Of a stretch of DNA of 64,000 nt, positions 23,610-35,372 are shown one piece after another. The DNA lies in NCBI GenBank assembly GCA_030142905.1, contig JASJOG010000079.1:1445966-1509965 (forward strand), written 5' to 3'. Origin of the DNA: Heliopora coerulea (taxonomy: Eukaryota; Cnidaria; Anthozoa; Scleralcyonacea; Helioporidae). A model generated the notes under the pieces. That model was not told where the DNA came from, did no database searches, and saw nothing but the letters and a program-made list of their open reading frames with translations. Positions within the stretch are counted from its first letter, which is position 1. Each line of letters opens with the position of its first letter. Position numbers and translations under genes: made by a program.

Positions 23610-24145
23610 ATAATCGAATGATGAAAATAAGAGCCTAGTTCAATATACGAAGATGAAAAGTCATCTTTTCAAAACATAAGAAAGCCACATATACAATTTA
23701 TAAGGATTTATTACATTGACGTTTCGTTGCCATCGCGCAACATCATCAAAGTGACATATAGCAAGAAAAATTCTGATACTTATATATTTACATAATTGAT
23801 AATTAATCATCCAATGAGAGGAAGGAAAGGAAACAGAAACGTCAAAACAACGAAAGCAAAAATGATGTTTTCACGAAAACATTAGTTCCGTTCTGCTTTC
23901 GTTGTTTTGACGTTTCTGTTTACTCTTCTTCCTCTTATTGGCTGATTAATTATCAATTCTATAAATATATAAGTATCGGATTTTTGCTTGCTATATGTCA
24001 CTTCGATAATGTTGCGGGATGGCAATAAAACGTCAGTGTAATAAATCTCCATAAATTGTATTTAAGGCTTCCTTATGTTTTGTAAAGATGACTTTTCATC
24101 TTCGTGTACTGAGCTGGGCTCTTATTTTCATCATTCGATTAAGAT
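23610..24145. mobile_element. foldback with ~260-bp arms, each holding a hammerhead-like core
   Basis: Arms (about 23610-23880 and 23885-24145) are inverted copies meeting at an almost spacer-less centre (CGTTGTTTTGACGTTTCTG region). Each arm carries a ribozyme-like unit: minus 23716-23756 and plus 23999-24039. The left copy has GTTGC/GCAAC stem II, GAAA and ACGT stem III but TTGATGA instead of CUGANGA. The right copy has stem I CACT/AGTG but a damaged core. It looks like two Penelope-type terminal repeats, or retrozymes, head to head. Confidence 0.6.
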
Positions 24146-27100
24146 TTCCGGCTGGTAAATCAGAGGTTTAAATAACTTATGCAAGTAACAATTTCAGACT
24201 TTCCTGCAAATATAAATCGTGCATCTATCAACAATGCTTACAAGGAAGCATATTACGTAAATATTCGATGTCAGTAAGCAACAGACAATTAATATGGTTC
24301 AATAAGACACTGCGTTAACGTTTTTCCCTGATGTTTTTTTGACAACGTTTAGATGTTCCCCGAAAAAAATACTAGCTAGAGTCACTGACTGGTCGTTATG
24401 ACGAGACAGTTAGCAAGCTGTAAAATGTCCAACTTCTACAGGGATTTATAGTAAAGTGTTGCAGAGAGTAAAAAGGCGTTGCTTATAGCACGCACTAGAC
24501 ATCGACACACGATAACGTCGGGTCGAGTTCCAAATATTATCGCTAAGTAACTTCGCCTAGGCCAATTGGTACTTATAAACCATCAACGAACATACACTGT
24601 ATACTGTAGCATTTTAAACAGATCTGTGCCGATGCTTGGTACAGTACACAAACATGCTCTAGGGTAGAGATTTGTGAAGAGTATAGGGTCAATGAGTTTA
24701 GGAATCAGTCTCTTCGACCATCCCAAGCCACGAAAGGTTAAAAAGCTCTTCAGCTGGACCAGTAGTTTTAGCTTTATCTAAATAATTATTTGTAGTTGTA
24801 CACCCAAGAATTTAGAGCCAAAATGGATTGAATAAACATTGTCCATAATACTGTCATTTGCACAAGTTAGATTGTTAAATCGAACCTTCATTAAAAATAA
24901 TAAAGTTTAATTGGGCAGAGAGCAATTGGGGTGCAGATAGAACACTTGACTTCCTCTATTTTAGTCACAAAGAGCAAGAAAAATAGCTTTCTTTCAAGTT
25001 TACAATGTAGTTTAAGCAATACAATAAGTAAATGAAATCATCTTGGAATGATTTACAGTAAGTAGAATATTACTGTACCGTACCTAAACTAACAATTATA
25101 GCAAAAAGGAGGCTTTACATAAGCACCTCATCTTGTTTATGAGTATTTAAGTGCACTATGAGAGAACAATTTCTTGATGTAAGTTAATTGTTTAATGGAA
25201 GGGATAGAAACTAAAGGTAAATGAAACAGGAAAACTCCATGGATTGTAAAACTAACTCAAACAGACTTCAATTCAAACAAATGATAATTGTGTCCAGTAC
25301 CCTAACTACATTACCATAAGGGAAAGTAATTCACAAAGCTTCATCAACACGGTATGTATGACATATCAAACATTGGGTGCAGCATTTCTAACTTCTATTA
25401 ATTCCACAAGAGCTATGCACAGCCTGGAGTGATTACAATACAGGTACTTGGATATTGGAACTAGGTCAAACCACATTTATGCTTTCCCCAGAAAATAATA
25501 AATTAAACCTATTTACTGTACATCTGTATATCTCTATGAAACTGCTTAAAAATTACTCAAACCTCAGCAAATTGTTATGCAATTCTTTAAAGTAATTGGT
25601 AAGTATAGCAGCTAGATCACACCTTGGTCTTATCCCACTCCTAACTGTACAGGCAATCTAAGTAAACTTCAATATATGCAGCACTAACAGTAACATAACA
25701 GTTTGGACAGTAAAAAGTAAATTAGGTTTCTGGTTGTGGTTGTGGTTGTTGTTGTTCTTGGTCTCTTTCATTCTTTTTTCATCATGCAATGATGCCTGCA
25801 TGTTTAATAAATTTGGTTTGAAAAGAACTGGTAACAATAACTAATACAGTTATACTTATATCAAAGTAATCAGAATAATCTATGAAATTTGAAGCAGACC
25901 AGTGGTAGAAAAAACACCAGCTGTTTGTAGCATGAACAAATATTCATAATCTTCGAAATTCTTTACACAATGTATCTTTTGCAACAAGCAGAAGTTACAG
26001 TCAACAATTACTAGAAGACTGGTTTAAAGTATTATAAGAAAGATGGTTGCAACTTACAGAATTAAAATCTTCAAACAAACTAAGGAACCATATGCTTAGC
26101 ATTACCTTTTTCTTCAGAATTAAAATGAATTCTTGAATTCAAACACCGACAGATACACTTGAACATTGGCAAAAGAGTAGCCAATCATTTACAGTATGTT
26201 CTGGTGTACTATACTTCCTGACCTTAAATATGTGATTCACAACGAATACTTTTGGCTTGTGTTTACATATCATGCTCATTGTATAAATGTAGCTAATCAG
26301 GCAATAAAGCAAGAAAACAAACTTTCATGCTTTAGTTGCTGTAACAAAGAGAAAATTCAGAGTATCTCTACTGGGATAGAAACATGAATGACACCCTTTC
26401 AACCAGAAAAATGCCTAGTGGAAACATGAGACCAAGCCAAGTGTTTTGTGGTATTTTTTCTCTTGAAATGACATGAATGTTTTTATCATAGTACAAAGAC
26501 ACAGATGCTATTTTCTATTTGTTTTATAAAATAACCAAGGTTTTTTAAGTTTCCATGCAGTTATCCATGTCTCTGTCCTCTAATACAAAATGAAAACAAC
26601 ATCAGCCATGTTTCAATCTGTACTCTAAAAAAGATGAGGCTTGTCCAATCAGAGCATGGGCAAAATGTACATTATTTTATAACATATTCAAAACTCAAGT
26701 TTTACTCTGGCTAATGCCAGACAATTTTACTCATCAAGCAGATAAGCCCTGCCCCTTATTGAGTTAAGTTCAAAACATTCAAAAGCCATAAGGCCCACCA
26801 AGAAAAACCTCCAATATACAGTACATGTAAAATGTATACTCCATAATATATGTACAATGTGTACCCCATATGCCCCATACTGACTTCTCCACATCTTACC
26901 AATCATGAATATACTAAGAATACTGTAACCCACAAACAGATTTGTTAGATAAAGGTTTTCTAATTGTGTTGACAAAAAATTATTTTATATATATATATAT
27001 ATATATAACATAACAGGTATAACAGGCATAACAGGTATAATAAATAACCTACATGTACCATCATGTACTATGCAAAACACTGGCACAACCTACTTTAACC

Positions 27101-28172
27101 CTTAATCTTATTCATTCAAATATGTTCAATCACTAGTAAAGCTCATTTTGTTTTGGATGTCTGGCACATCTCATTTGACAAAGGTCACGATATCCATAAT
27201 GTCACTGAGAAAAATTAATTAGTAAAGCTTCTTTACAATTGTATGGCATAGTTAATTATACTCATTCCTCCTACTTTCGAATTATTTCTAGTTCTTTTGA
27301 TGACTAACATTTTTGCATTCAATGTTTTGTTCAATTTTGGCAGCTATAACAATTTTGATTATGCATTAACTGGGATATCAATTAACAAACTTTGCTTTTA
27401 AATGAACTTGAGTCAGCCAAAAAGCATTCAACAACCATGACTTCATACTTCCTGACAAAATCAATAGATGATCCTATAATGGTAAATGTACAGTTTATAT
27501 CTTTAACATCCTTTAGTAGGCTATACTGAGATGTGCAACTTATACATGAAAGTGCTACTGTTCTGGTCATTGTCCACAACCAAATCATCAAACACAGCTG
27601 ACAGCTGAATTCTTCACTCACACCAAACAAACCAGATTCAGTTATTAAAACTTCCCTTAACTAAATGATCTTTATGGAGGAGTTTCATTTTTAAGTAATT
27701 GGTAATTTGGTAAAAAATTCAAAGAAATGTGTCAAAGCATGGTATGTATTAATTAATATTATCTTGACCTGGTATTAGACTACTCTAAATGGAGTTCAAA
27801 TCATTTGACTGAACTACATTTAACACAAAATCCACTGCTACACACATATTCCTACCACACAGGATGCACATCCAGTAAATAAACTTAGCTATGAAACATG
27901 AAGTAGGAAGAACTCTCTAACATATTGCCATAACAAAGAGTGTTATATTGCTTTGAACCTCCAAACTTCAGTCATTTCAGGGCTCAAAACTCATACTTAC
28001 AGTACTAACAAAAAGAACAGATACATATCATAATAGTCAGAAACCTAAACAAGAGATCTATGCAGTATTGTGTACATATCCATTCGAATATACAGCAGAA
28101 CATCAATTTTTGCAGTAGCCAACTGAAAGACCATCTTCCCTGACTACACAGCTACAGTGTATGATGGTACAT
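24146..28172. other. AT-rich stretch with no supported gene
   Basis: About 4 kb with no convincing exon, transposon or RNA gene on either strand; frames are all under 90 codons and unrecognised. A (TA)n run lies at 26986-27007, followed by a few ATAACAGGTATAACAGGC units. Its uniform texture and lack of MITEs contrast with the surroundings and could mean a long intron or 3' UTR. Confidence 0.5.
26986..27007. repeat. (TA)n microsatellite
   Basis: Eleven TA units. Confidence 0.9.
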
Positions 28173-28227
28173 ATTCATAGGCACTATGTAATAGAAATTT
28201 TATTTCTATTACATAGTGCCTATGAAT
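28173..28227. repeat. perfect 26-bp-arm hairpin
   Basis: ATTCATAGGCACTATGTAAT continues as AGAAAT, then a 3-nt loop TTT and the exact inverse. The perfect arms are unusual for an old sequence. Confidence 0.85.
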
Positions 28228-29366
28228 TACAAGAAAATTTATGTACTTATTTTCTACAGAACGAAGTGAAACCGAACATTGAAAACGCTCGTCTGAACAA
28301 GGAAGTGTAATGCTAGAACTGAAATTACAGTAACTTTACTTTTATTTGAAACGGACTTTTTGTCAAAGCTCATGATGTTTCTCAATAGTCGAGCTCCGAG
28401 AACAACAGCTCGTCTAATCAACAGCATTCACATGAATCACAGCTAGAATATCATTTTCCAGTTTTTAAAAATCTTACGAAAAAATTTGAACCAGTGTTCC
28501 TGCACAGCAGTCAAATAATGGGTCAGCCAGTTCACTCTAGCAGTAAACTTACAATACACTGTTAAACATTTTGTTATTTGAGCAAGTCTAGATTTCGCCC
28601 AGAATCGTTCAACATTTGTTAAGCATAAATGTCGATCAATGAGTGTTTGAACGATGTGTCCTAAGTCCTTACAGCACTTGTAAAGTATTCAGTGTCATGT
28701 ATACAAGAAAGTTGCTGAGGCGTGTACTGGACAATTCCTCCTTCAACAAGTGTTACACTGTAAGCAGTAAAGAAATGTTGATCAAACTAAGCAAAAACTG
28801 TAGTGCAATGGTACAATAAGCATGTTTTAGCCCGCCAAATTTGATAAGTTAACCGACGTTCATGCCACCAAAAACTACACTTTTAAATAAACTGACAGAA
28901 ACACAATTCTTAGATATAACAATGGATCATTTAAAATAAAGTGCTTACCAAGGATGAAAAGTAAACTTGATTTAGGTCATCTTCTCAATCTGTTTTTGAG
29001 CGAAAATACTGACAGATGGGGGGACTTCCCCAAGAACTTCATACCTGCTTTGTACACGCCACAAGATGGCCAGAGTTCGTTGGAGGGGCTTATGCGGGAT
29101 TGCAGGGGCATTTTTTTTTGCTTACTTTGCAGAACGACTTTGGGCGTGCGATTGTATTGGTTAGGAGAAGATGATATAATCTCGTGGACGCCAACTCCAA
29201 AATATTTCATCCTCTAACAAATTCTCGTGTTTTAATTCTGGTGCAAAATATTATGACGTATATTTGGTCAAATCGTATAGATATCTGGCTAAATTTTTGG
29301 TAGTACTGAAGGAATTTTTATTCAGGTTGCATATTTGTTCTGATGAGCCCTAAGCTAGCAAGTGCA

Positions 29367-30838
29367 TACACCTTTTGCTGTTCATTACCAGGATATATAC
29401 TATCATTAACGTCAACCTCAAACTCGTTAACGCAAAAAGACATTCATTTTATTCAATCGACATTCATTAACGCTTCTGTCTCTTTCAGTTACCATTTTTG
29501 CATAAGAAAGTGACATTCATTAACGTAGATACGCAACCATTTGCATCAAGGGGCATTCTACAGCACCAATAGACGACCATAAACACAATTCTACCATACG
29601 TTAGGGATAATAAAATTTCAATTACGGAAGATACTTCTTCGATCTGTTGCAAGGTCAATTTAAAGTTACATGGAATCCCAAAATGTATAAAAGATAATGG
29701 AATAGGACTATCATAATTCGTACATAAATTGGATTCGGTTAGACACTTCGAACCTCTTTCATTTCGCCAATATTTCGATGACTGTTTAGCCATGTAAAAT
29801 GCTCTTCTGACCACGTTCTGCTCTGCTGAGCCTTTTCAGAAATGTCTTAACTCACAACATTGGATTATGCTAGTGAAGACAGTTCTCCAGTCTTTTGCAG
29901 GGTAAACACATACGTGTTCTACTGAGCCCTTTCAGGACTATCTTAACTTACAACATTGAAATATGTTTTGTAGTGGGATAGAGAATAGTTCTATTCTACC
30001 TTTCCTGAACGTCTTAATTGATCACGCACATGGCTTTCATCTTCTGTTTATAGGAAGCCTACGTTCACCAGTTTGTTTATAAATTTTGATAGTTTTATTC
30101 CTTTATCTTTTAAACGTGGTTTCGTCTGCAGCTTCACTTAACTGATATTATGAAACTTTCTCATCATACCACATTTTTCCTGACAAGTATAATTTCAAGT
30201 AGTTAACCAACTGTAGTCCACAGCACTTTGCTAACACACGTCAACGTTTACATCTTAGACAAAACATATTTTGCAATCAAAGCTTACAATACACGCAGTA
30301 CTGGACTGCTTGAAAGCATTGATCGTGAAGCTTTATTTGGCAGCCAAACAGTTTGTTTTTTTCTCTGGGACGCGAAAGTTGATGTGTTAACAAAGGGCTG
30401 TGAACTAAAATGCATGTTAAGATTCCATTTTGACCCTGCAAAAGACTAGAGAACTGTCTTCACTAGCATAATCCACTGTTGTGAGTTAAGACAGTTCTGA
30501 AAGGGCTCAGCAGAGCAGAACGTGGTCAGGAAAGCATTTTGCATAGCTAAACAGTCATCGAAAGATTGGCCAAATGAAAGAGGTTCGAACTGTCTAACCG
30601 TAGCCAGTTTATGTACGAATTATGATAGTTTTATCCATTATCTTTGATACATTTCGGGATTCCACATAACTTCAAATTGCGTTAATGAATGTCACTTTCT
30701 TATGCAAAAATGATAACTGAAAGCGACAGAAGCGTTAATGAATGTCGATTGAATAAAATGAATGTCTTTTTGCGTTAACGAGTTTGAGGCTGACGTTAAT
30801 GATAGTATATTTCCTGGTAATGAACAGCAAAAGGTGTA
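29367..30838. mobile_element. 1.5-kb element with long terminal inverted arms
   Basis: Left arm 29367-29903 and right arm 30433-30838 are inverted copies, starting TACACCTTTTGCTGTTCATT. The left arm carries about 130 bp absent from the right (about 29530-29660). The interior holds degenerate tandem units (TGCTGAGCC-TTTCAG-TCTTAACT). Frames in the arms (such as the 109-codon minus frame 29485-29814) match nothing I know. Non-autonomous or foldback type; class unknown. Confidence 0.7.
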
Positions 30839-31359
30839 CTATAATTTAACTGTGCTTGTTCCATGCATGATATCACACTAAATACGTCTCGTGATCAAAT
30901 TTATGCACATGACCTGTTATTGAAGAGCTTTTTCTCCAACTTCTATCGCTACATTTTAACTAGATTTCAATCTAGTTGTTTCCATGAAAGGCACATCTGT
31001 TAGCTCTTTTCCAAACGAGTGTGCACTTAGTTTAGTACGCCGATCAACCCATTAAATGTTCATTGAATCGAGCAAAGTGCTTATATGTAGTAGCGCACGG
31101 ATGGGAGGCGTGGGTGAGAACGCACCGGGTGACCCCACATGGGGTAGGAATTATTGCTCAGATGATGCTAAGAGTGTATTACTTGGCTTTCCCTTGCATT
31201 TTTTTCCTAAATGTTGGCCACAAATCGACAATTTAGTGCTGCGTCAGCTACAATCTCTCGCAATACACAAATGAGTTTGATAATATCATGTTTACCTCAA
31301 TTTCTTTTGTTTTTCCAGGTGCCATTAATGACTAATTTAACTCATTAAAATTCATTTGT

Positions 31360-31435
31360 ACTAATTCTACCTCAAATGACGTCAAACTGGGTCGTGTTAC
31401 GACCCGGTTTGACGTCACAGGAGGTGGTATTAGTT
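31360..31435. repeat. hairpin with paired TGACGTCA (CRE) sites
   Basis: An inverted repeat of about 37-bp arms; each arm holds a TGACGTCA-type octamer (ATGACGTCAAAC, GTTTGACGTCAC) and an ACGACCCGG-type centre. Probably part of a MITE. Confidence 0.55.
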
Positions 31436-31455
31436 GAATTTTGGCAAACATGATA

Positions 31456-31606
31456 TTACAAAGTAATACCATGAAATTTCGGTGCTTTAGCTATTAAACC
31501 TCCCGCTCGATTCGGGTCATTTAGTAAAAAAACCGTACTAAAAGACCTTCATCGAGCGTGAGGTTTAATATCTAATACACCTCATTTCATGGTATTACTT
31601 GTAATA
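31456..31606. repeat. inverted repeat, MITE-like
   Basis: TTACAAAGTAATACCATGAA and its inverse TTCATGGTATTACTTGTAA bound 151 bp; an inner pair TTAAACCTCCCGCTCGAT / ATCGAGCGTGAGGTTTAA follows. Confidence 0.6.
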
Positions 31607-32069
31607 ATTGATGATTCAGCGTCAGCACTTCTACTTTGAAGGAAACTTTATTATTCAAGGTAAGCTGATATGAAGGAAACTTGAAGGAAATAAGATTTTT
31701 AACCGGAAAAATTCCTCTTTCCGCTTGAAATGGCATCATAAATGTTTATATCGCAGTATATTACGGAGACACGAAACATACTTTATATTGGTTTGATTAG
31801 ATAACCATCTTTTTTATCGAGTTTTAGTGACGTCATCCATCAGGGACCGCGGAACGATATTCGGAGTGGGGGGGCTGACAGCAGACGATAGCATGACCCC
31901 CCTGAAAAAATTAAATTCAATATTTCTGAGATGGTTGCGAACACTCCATATTTTAATGATTACTCAGAAATCACCAAACACTGGTTATATTAACAGGAAC
32001 AACTCAAATACTATCAGATGGTCACTCAAATATCTGATATGTTGATCGGATATTTAAAATCATAAACTA

Positions 32070-32387
32070 AAATGCGAGTGTGGTTCTCGCTATGTAGGTA
32101 GAACAACTCAATGGTTAAGTGAAAGGATCAAGCAACATGTGCCAAGTGTTATACGAAACAAGACCGTACCATTAAAAAATCAACCGAAAAGGCAATGTAC
32201 CTCTGTTAAAACGATTAATTGTGATTCGGCAATCGGTCGACACTTGTTGTCAAACAGATGTTATGCCAATAACTATTCATACTCCAAATTTAGCATCCTG
32301 GCAAAGTGCTGCTCAGCATTCTTTCTAAAGATTATAGAATTCATGTATATTGGCGTTATTTTGATGTTTAATCCCTCCTACGTCTGA
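32070..32387 (+). pseudogene. Penelope-like retroelement GIY-YIG endonuclease fragment
   Basis: A continuous plus frame begins CECGSRYVGRTTQWLSERIK, the GIY-YIG core of Penelope-like elements (YVG in place of YIG, with the conserved Arg and Glu), then CDSAIGRHLLSN further on. The RT is absent, so this is a 5'-truncated copy. The frame continues to the stop at 32387. A hammerhead-like motif lies 72 bp downstream, where Penelope-like terminal repeats carry it. Confidence 0.7.
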
Positions 32388-32458
32388 TGACATCATTGCC
32401 TTTACATCAGGTATAAGTATAAGCTGATAAGTCATTTCTCAACAGTTAGCAGACGTCT

Positions 32459-32493
32459 GCACCTGAAGAGTAGTCTGCCGAAATGCATAGTGC
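32459..32493 (+). ncRNA. hammerhead-ribozyme-like motif 3' of the Penelope-like frame
   Basis: GCAC, CTGAAGA, GTAGTCTGCC, GAAA, TGCATA, GTGC. Stem I GCAC/GTGC pairs 4/4; both core boxes are intact; stem III ATG/CAT is self-complementary with no loop, so cleavage would need a dimer, as described for Penelope-like hammerheads. Stem II is weak (GUA/UGC with one wobble). The expected cleavage site would follow the A at 32489. Confidence 0.55.
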
Positions 32494-33371
32494 TTCTTTT
32501 TAGTAATTACTTCCTCTCTGTGTGTTGGTTCTCCTAGTTCTTTTCAGAACTGACTTGTATAACTATTCACCATGGTTAAGATGTATTTCAAAGCGATACT
32601 GAAATATTTAATTTCTTTCCAAAAAAAGGGGGAGGGGCTAAAGCCCTCCAGCCGCCCCCGCTTCCGCAGTCCCTGTTCATGTCTCTTTACTTCAATACAA
32701 AATGAAAATAACAACGTGTCTCTGTACTCTGACAGAAAATGAGGCTCGTCCAGTCAGATCATATGCAGCACACGTGTTAGTTTATAAATATAATTCTCAA
32801 ACTCATTAGTTATTCACTAGTATATCGTTCAATCAGGTGTGCTGGGTGGCACCAAGTGAGCTTACTTGAAATACCATTACTTAAATATTAAATAAAAAAG
32901 CCAAACAAAACAAGTTATGTGGTCAACTACTGTTTATACGTAAATAGTTCAGCGGTCTTTACGACATGTCCTAATCTTTCGCGGCTTTCACCTCTGATTC
33001 TCGTCAACCTACTCCCCAGGTTATTTTGCCTCCTTGTCATAAGGTTCGGTGAAACGACCCCTGCATCAGCTGGTTACCTGATAAACTCATTTTAAGGGCA
33101 TTTTAATATAATAATCTATGCAGTCTTAGTTCGTTTATTTTCGCTTTTTATTGGCTTGAATAATGAATAAGAAACCTTCAACCCTCTGCAAACCTTCCCA
33201 CACTCGTCATAACAACTAGTAGCCAGCACAACTCAGTAGATGTCACTAACAAGTTGCAAATGTAGTTCTTGAATTCAGAAACGATATTGTTTTAAATTAT
33301 TAGCTCATTTAAAGAAGTCTAGAACATGGATTTAAGCGAATGAACTGTATTCCAGGCGATTTAATTGATTA

Positions 33372-33840
33372 TTAAGAAGTTCCAGTTAGATTATGGAATC
33401 GACTTGCCAATTTCTCAGTCATCATCCGATCTTGCTTCCGTAGAGTTTGAGTATTCCAGTTTCTAAAACCGGTTAAATCTGTTGGAGAAAAGTATCTGCT
33501 TCGTAAGCCATTTTTACAAGATATCTCCGGGAAACGTTCGGGCAAAAATACCCAGAAACATCCATTAGATATTCCTTCTGGTGTTTTTAGCATGTGGGAG
33601 CGAGGTCTTCCGCAACCTCGGCAATAGATGCACGGACGTTAAGGTCTCTCAACCAGACAGTTGTTCCGTCTGCTATCTCTGCTAGTTCTCTTACTCCGGA
33701 TGAGAATCGAAACACTCCTGTTTCTGCTTTCTGACCTCAACTTAGGCTCGATTTGCTCAGATTTTGAGGTTGGAAACTTGAAATCAGGGTCTTAGCTTCC
33801 GCACAACTATAATTCTGCTCCATTATATCCATCACTTAAT
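33372..33840 (-). pseudogene. Ty3/gypsy pol C-terminal fragment
   Basis: The minus-strand frame after RSHMLKTPEGIS resembles the C-terminal tail that follows the gypsy integrase, and the neighbouring nucleotides (TTAAGGTCTCTCAACCAGAC region) align with the second gypsy copy at 59190-59290. Frames are broken. Confidence 0.5.
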
Positions 33841-34168
33841 TGTATAGGTGGCTTGCACGTTGTTCATTCGGCTTCGTTGGTTTCGCTGGCGCCGCTGTTA
33901 AATGTTTATCTCTTTCACAGATTTACTGAACATATGTTTGGATCTTTTGACATCATTGTAAAACATGCAAGACTTATCACATCTCTGATTTAAAAAGAGA
34001 AAATTACTTTAACGACACTTTTAGGTTTCCAAGCTGTTTCGAAACTCCGGCTCTCGGCGTTATCGCGAGTCCTTAATTTACCATTGGACACCACTTCATT
34101 TGTATGTCGAACAAGCATAAACACTTGTTGCTGTTCATCTATTCGTATTAGCAGCACTTCACTTTGTA

Positions 34169-34980
34169 TTAGAAATAACTAGTCTTATTCACTTGATTGT
34201 CTCTAGTGGAAGGCTTACGCACATACAGGTCCATTTCCTCCTCTTGAACACTGCTGTGGTTTGCCTGGTTAATTGGCGAAAGGGATAATGTGCTTGATGT
34301 TGGCCAACAGCCATGTACTAAACTTAGAAAATCTTTTAGAAAGTTTTTTCTCCCCACCCCACTGCCCAAAATTCTTTTCAACTGTCCCAAATCAGTTGGT
34401 TCAGTCATTCTCGAGACTGCTTTTACCTCGCTGGGATTAACGTGCACTTTTTTGCCATTAGATGACTTAAGAATCCTTCTACTTCACTGGATGAAGGATC
34501 ACATTCACTTTCTGAAGCCTGTTTAAAACTGCTGTTAGCCTCACAATGTGTTGCTCCTGAGTTTCTCCAAAAACTGGAATATGAGCTACCTGACAAACCT
34601 GCCCAGGCAACTTATAGCAGATTTTCTCATCTGCATTACTTTCTGTTAACGATCCAAGAGCAAAAAAAAACCAGAAGAAATATCTATCACAAAGCCTTAT
34701 GAAGGTGGTTAAAAATTTAAAACTATTATTTAGCTTTTTTTCCCCAAACTCATTAATGGCATCTTGTATGGAAAAATATTAGCTCCAGATAGCTCGACAA
34801 GTAATTTCTCTTTTGAAAGACATTGTGTATTTCTCTGACACTGTCTGTGGAATGTCGAGGATGTTCATATCCACTACACGGTTTGTCTGCACCCGGACAC
34901 TGTTTCTTGTTTGACGGTTGTTTCTGATGTGGTCTCTTACGACATTTAGCTTGCTTATTTGCATCTGAGTTGCAACAAAT
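34169..34980 (-). pseudogene. Ty3/gypsy reverse-transcriptase fragment
   Basis: On the minus strand, in changing frames: PVFGETQEQHIVRLTAVLNR (RT palm after the catalytic box), VHVNPSEVKAVSRM, then PTDLGQLKRILG, the usual RT/RNase H junction. A segment near 34800-34970 with CPGADKPCSGYEHPRHS may be a gag-type zinc-knuckle remnant. Multiple frameshifts. Together with 33372-33840 this is one decayed element with internal deletions; no LTRs were recognised. Confidence 0.6.
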
Positions 34981-35329
34981 TTAGCTAGTTTAGAACCTCA
35001 ATTACTTCTAACATTTGCTTGAGTCATGTCACTTTCTCACTCTCACCGACCACTTTAACTGCTTTTGCAAGAGTCAAGACTGGTTCTTGAAGAATGTACT
35101 CACAGAGATCGAATCAATACTTCTACAACAAATTCGTTAACTGATCATTTTCCTTCTTTTAAATTACCATAATTACATTTCTTGGCAGGCCAATACTTGA
35201 GATTGCCGAACTCAATCTCTCAAATCAAAATTAATCCATTTTTTTAATTTTCCGGATAGAAGATTGAATACAAGTAAACAGGAGTTCATATAATAAGGCG
35301 TTATGGACGTTTTTTGGCTTGAAATATTT

Positions 35330-35372
35330 ATTATAAGCTTTCGGTAGCCAGTCTAAAGTCTTCAACAGGTAA
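35330..35372 (-). ncRNA. decayed hammerhead-like motif
   Basis: On the minus strand TTGAAGA, a TAG/CTA helix, then GAAAGCTT, the same stem III block as at 19048-19089. The first core base is changed and stem I does not pair, so this is probably inactive. Confidence 0.3.

Larger units (their letters stand above)
31841..32675. mobile_element. inverted-repeat element invaded by a Penelope-like fragment
   Basis: The ends CAGGGACCGCGGAA and the inverse CAGGGACTGCGGAAG, with poly-G subtermini (GTGGGGGGGCTG; GGGGGAGGGGC), mark an 835-bp hAT-like unit. The interior is a Penelope-like GIY-YIG sequence, implying nested insertion. No clear target duplication. Confidence 0.5.
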
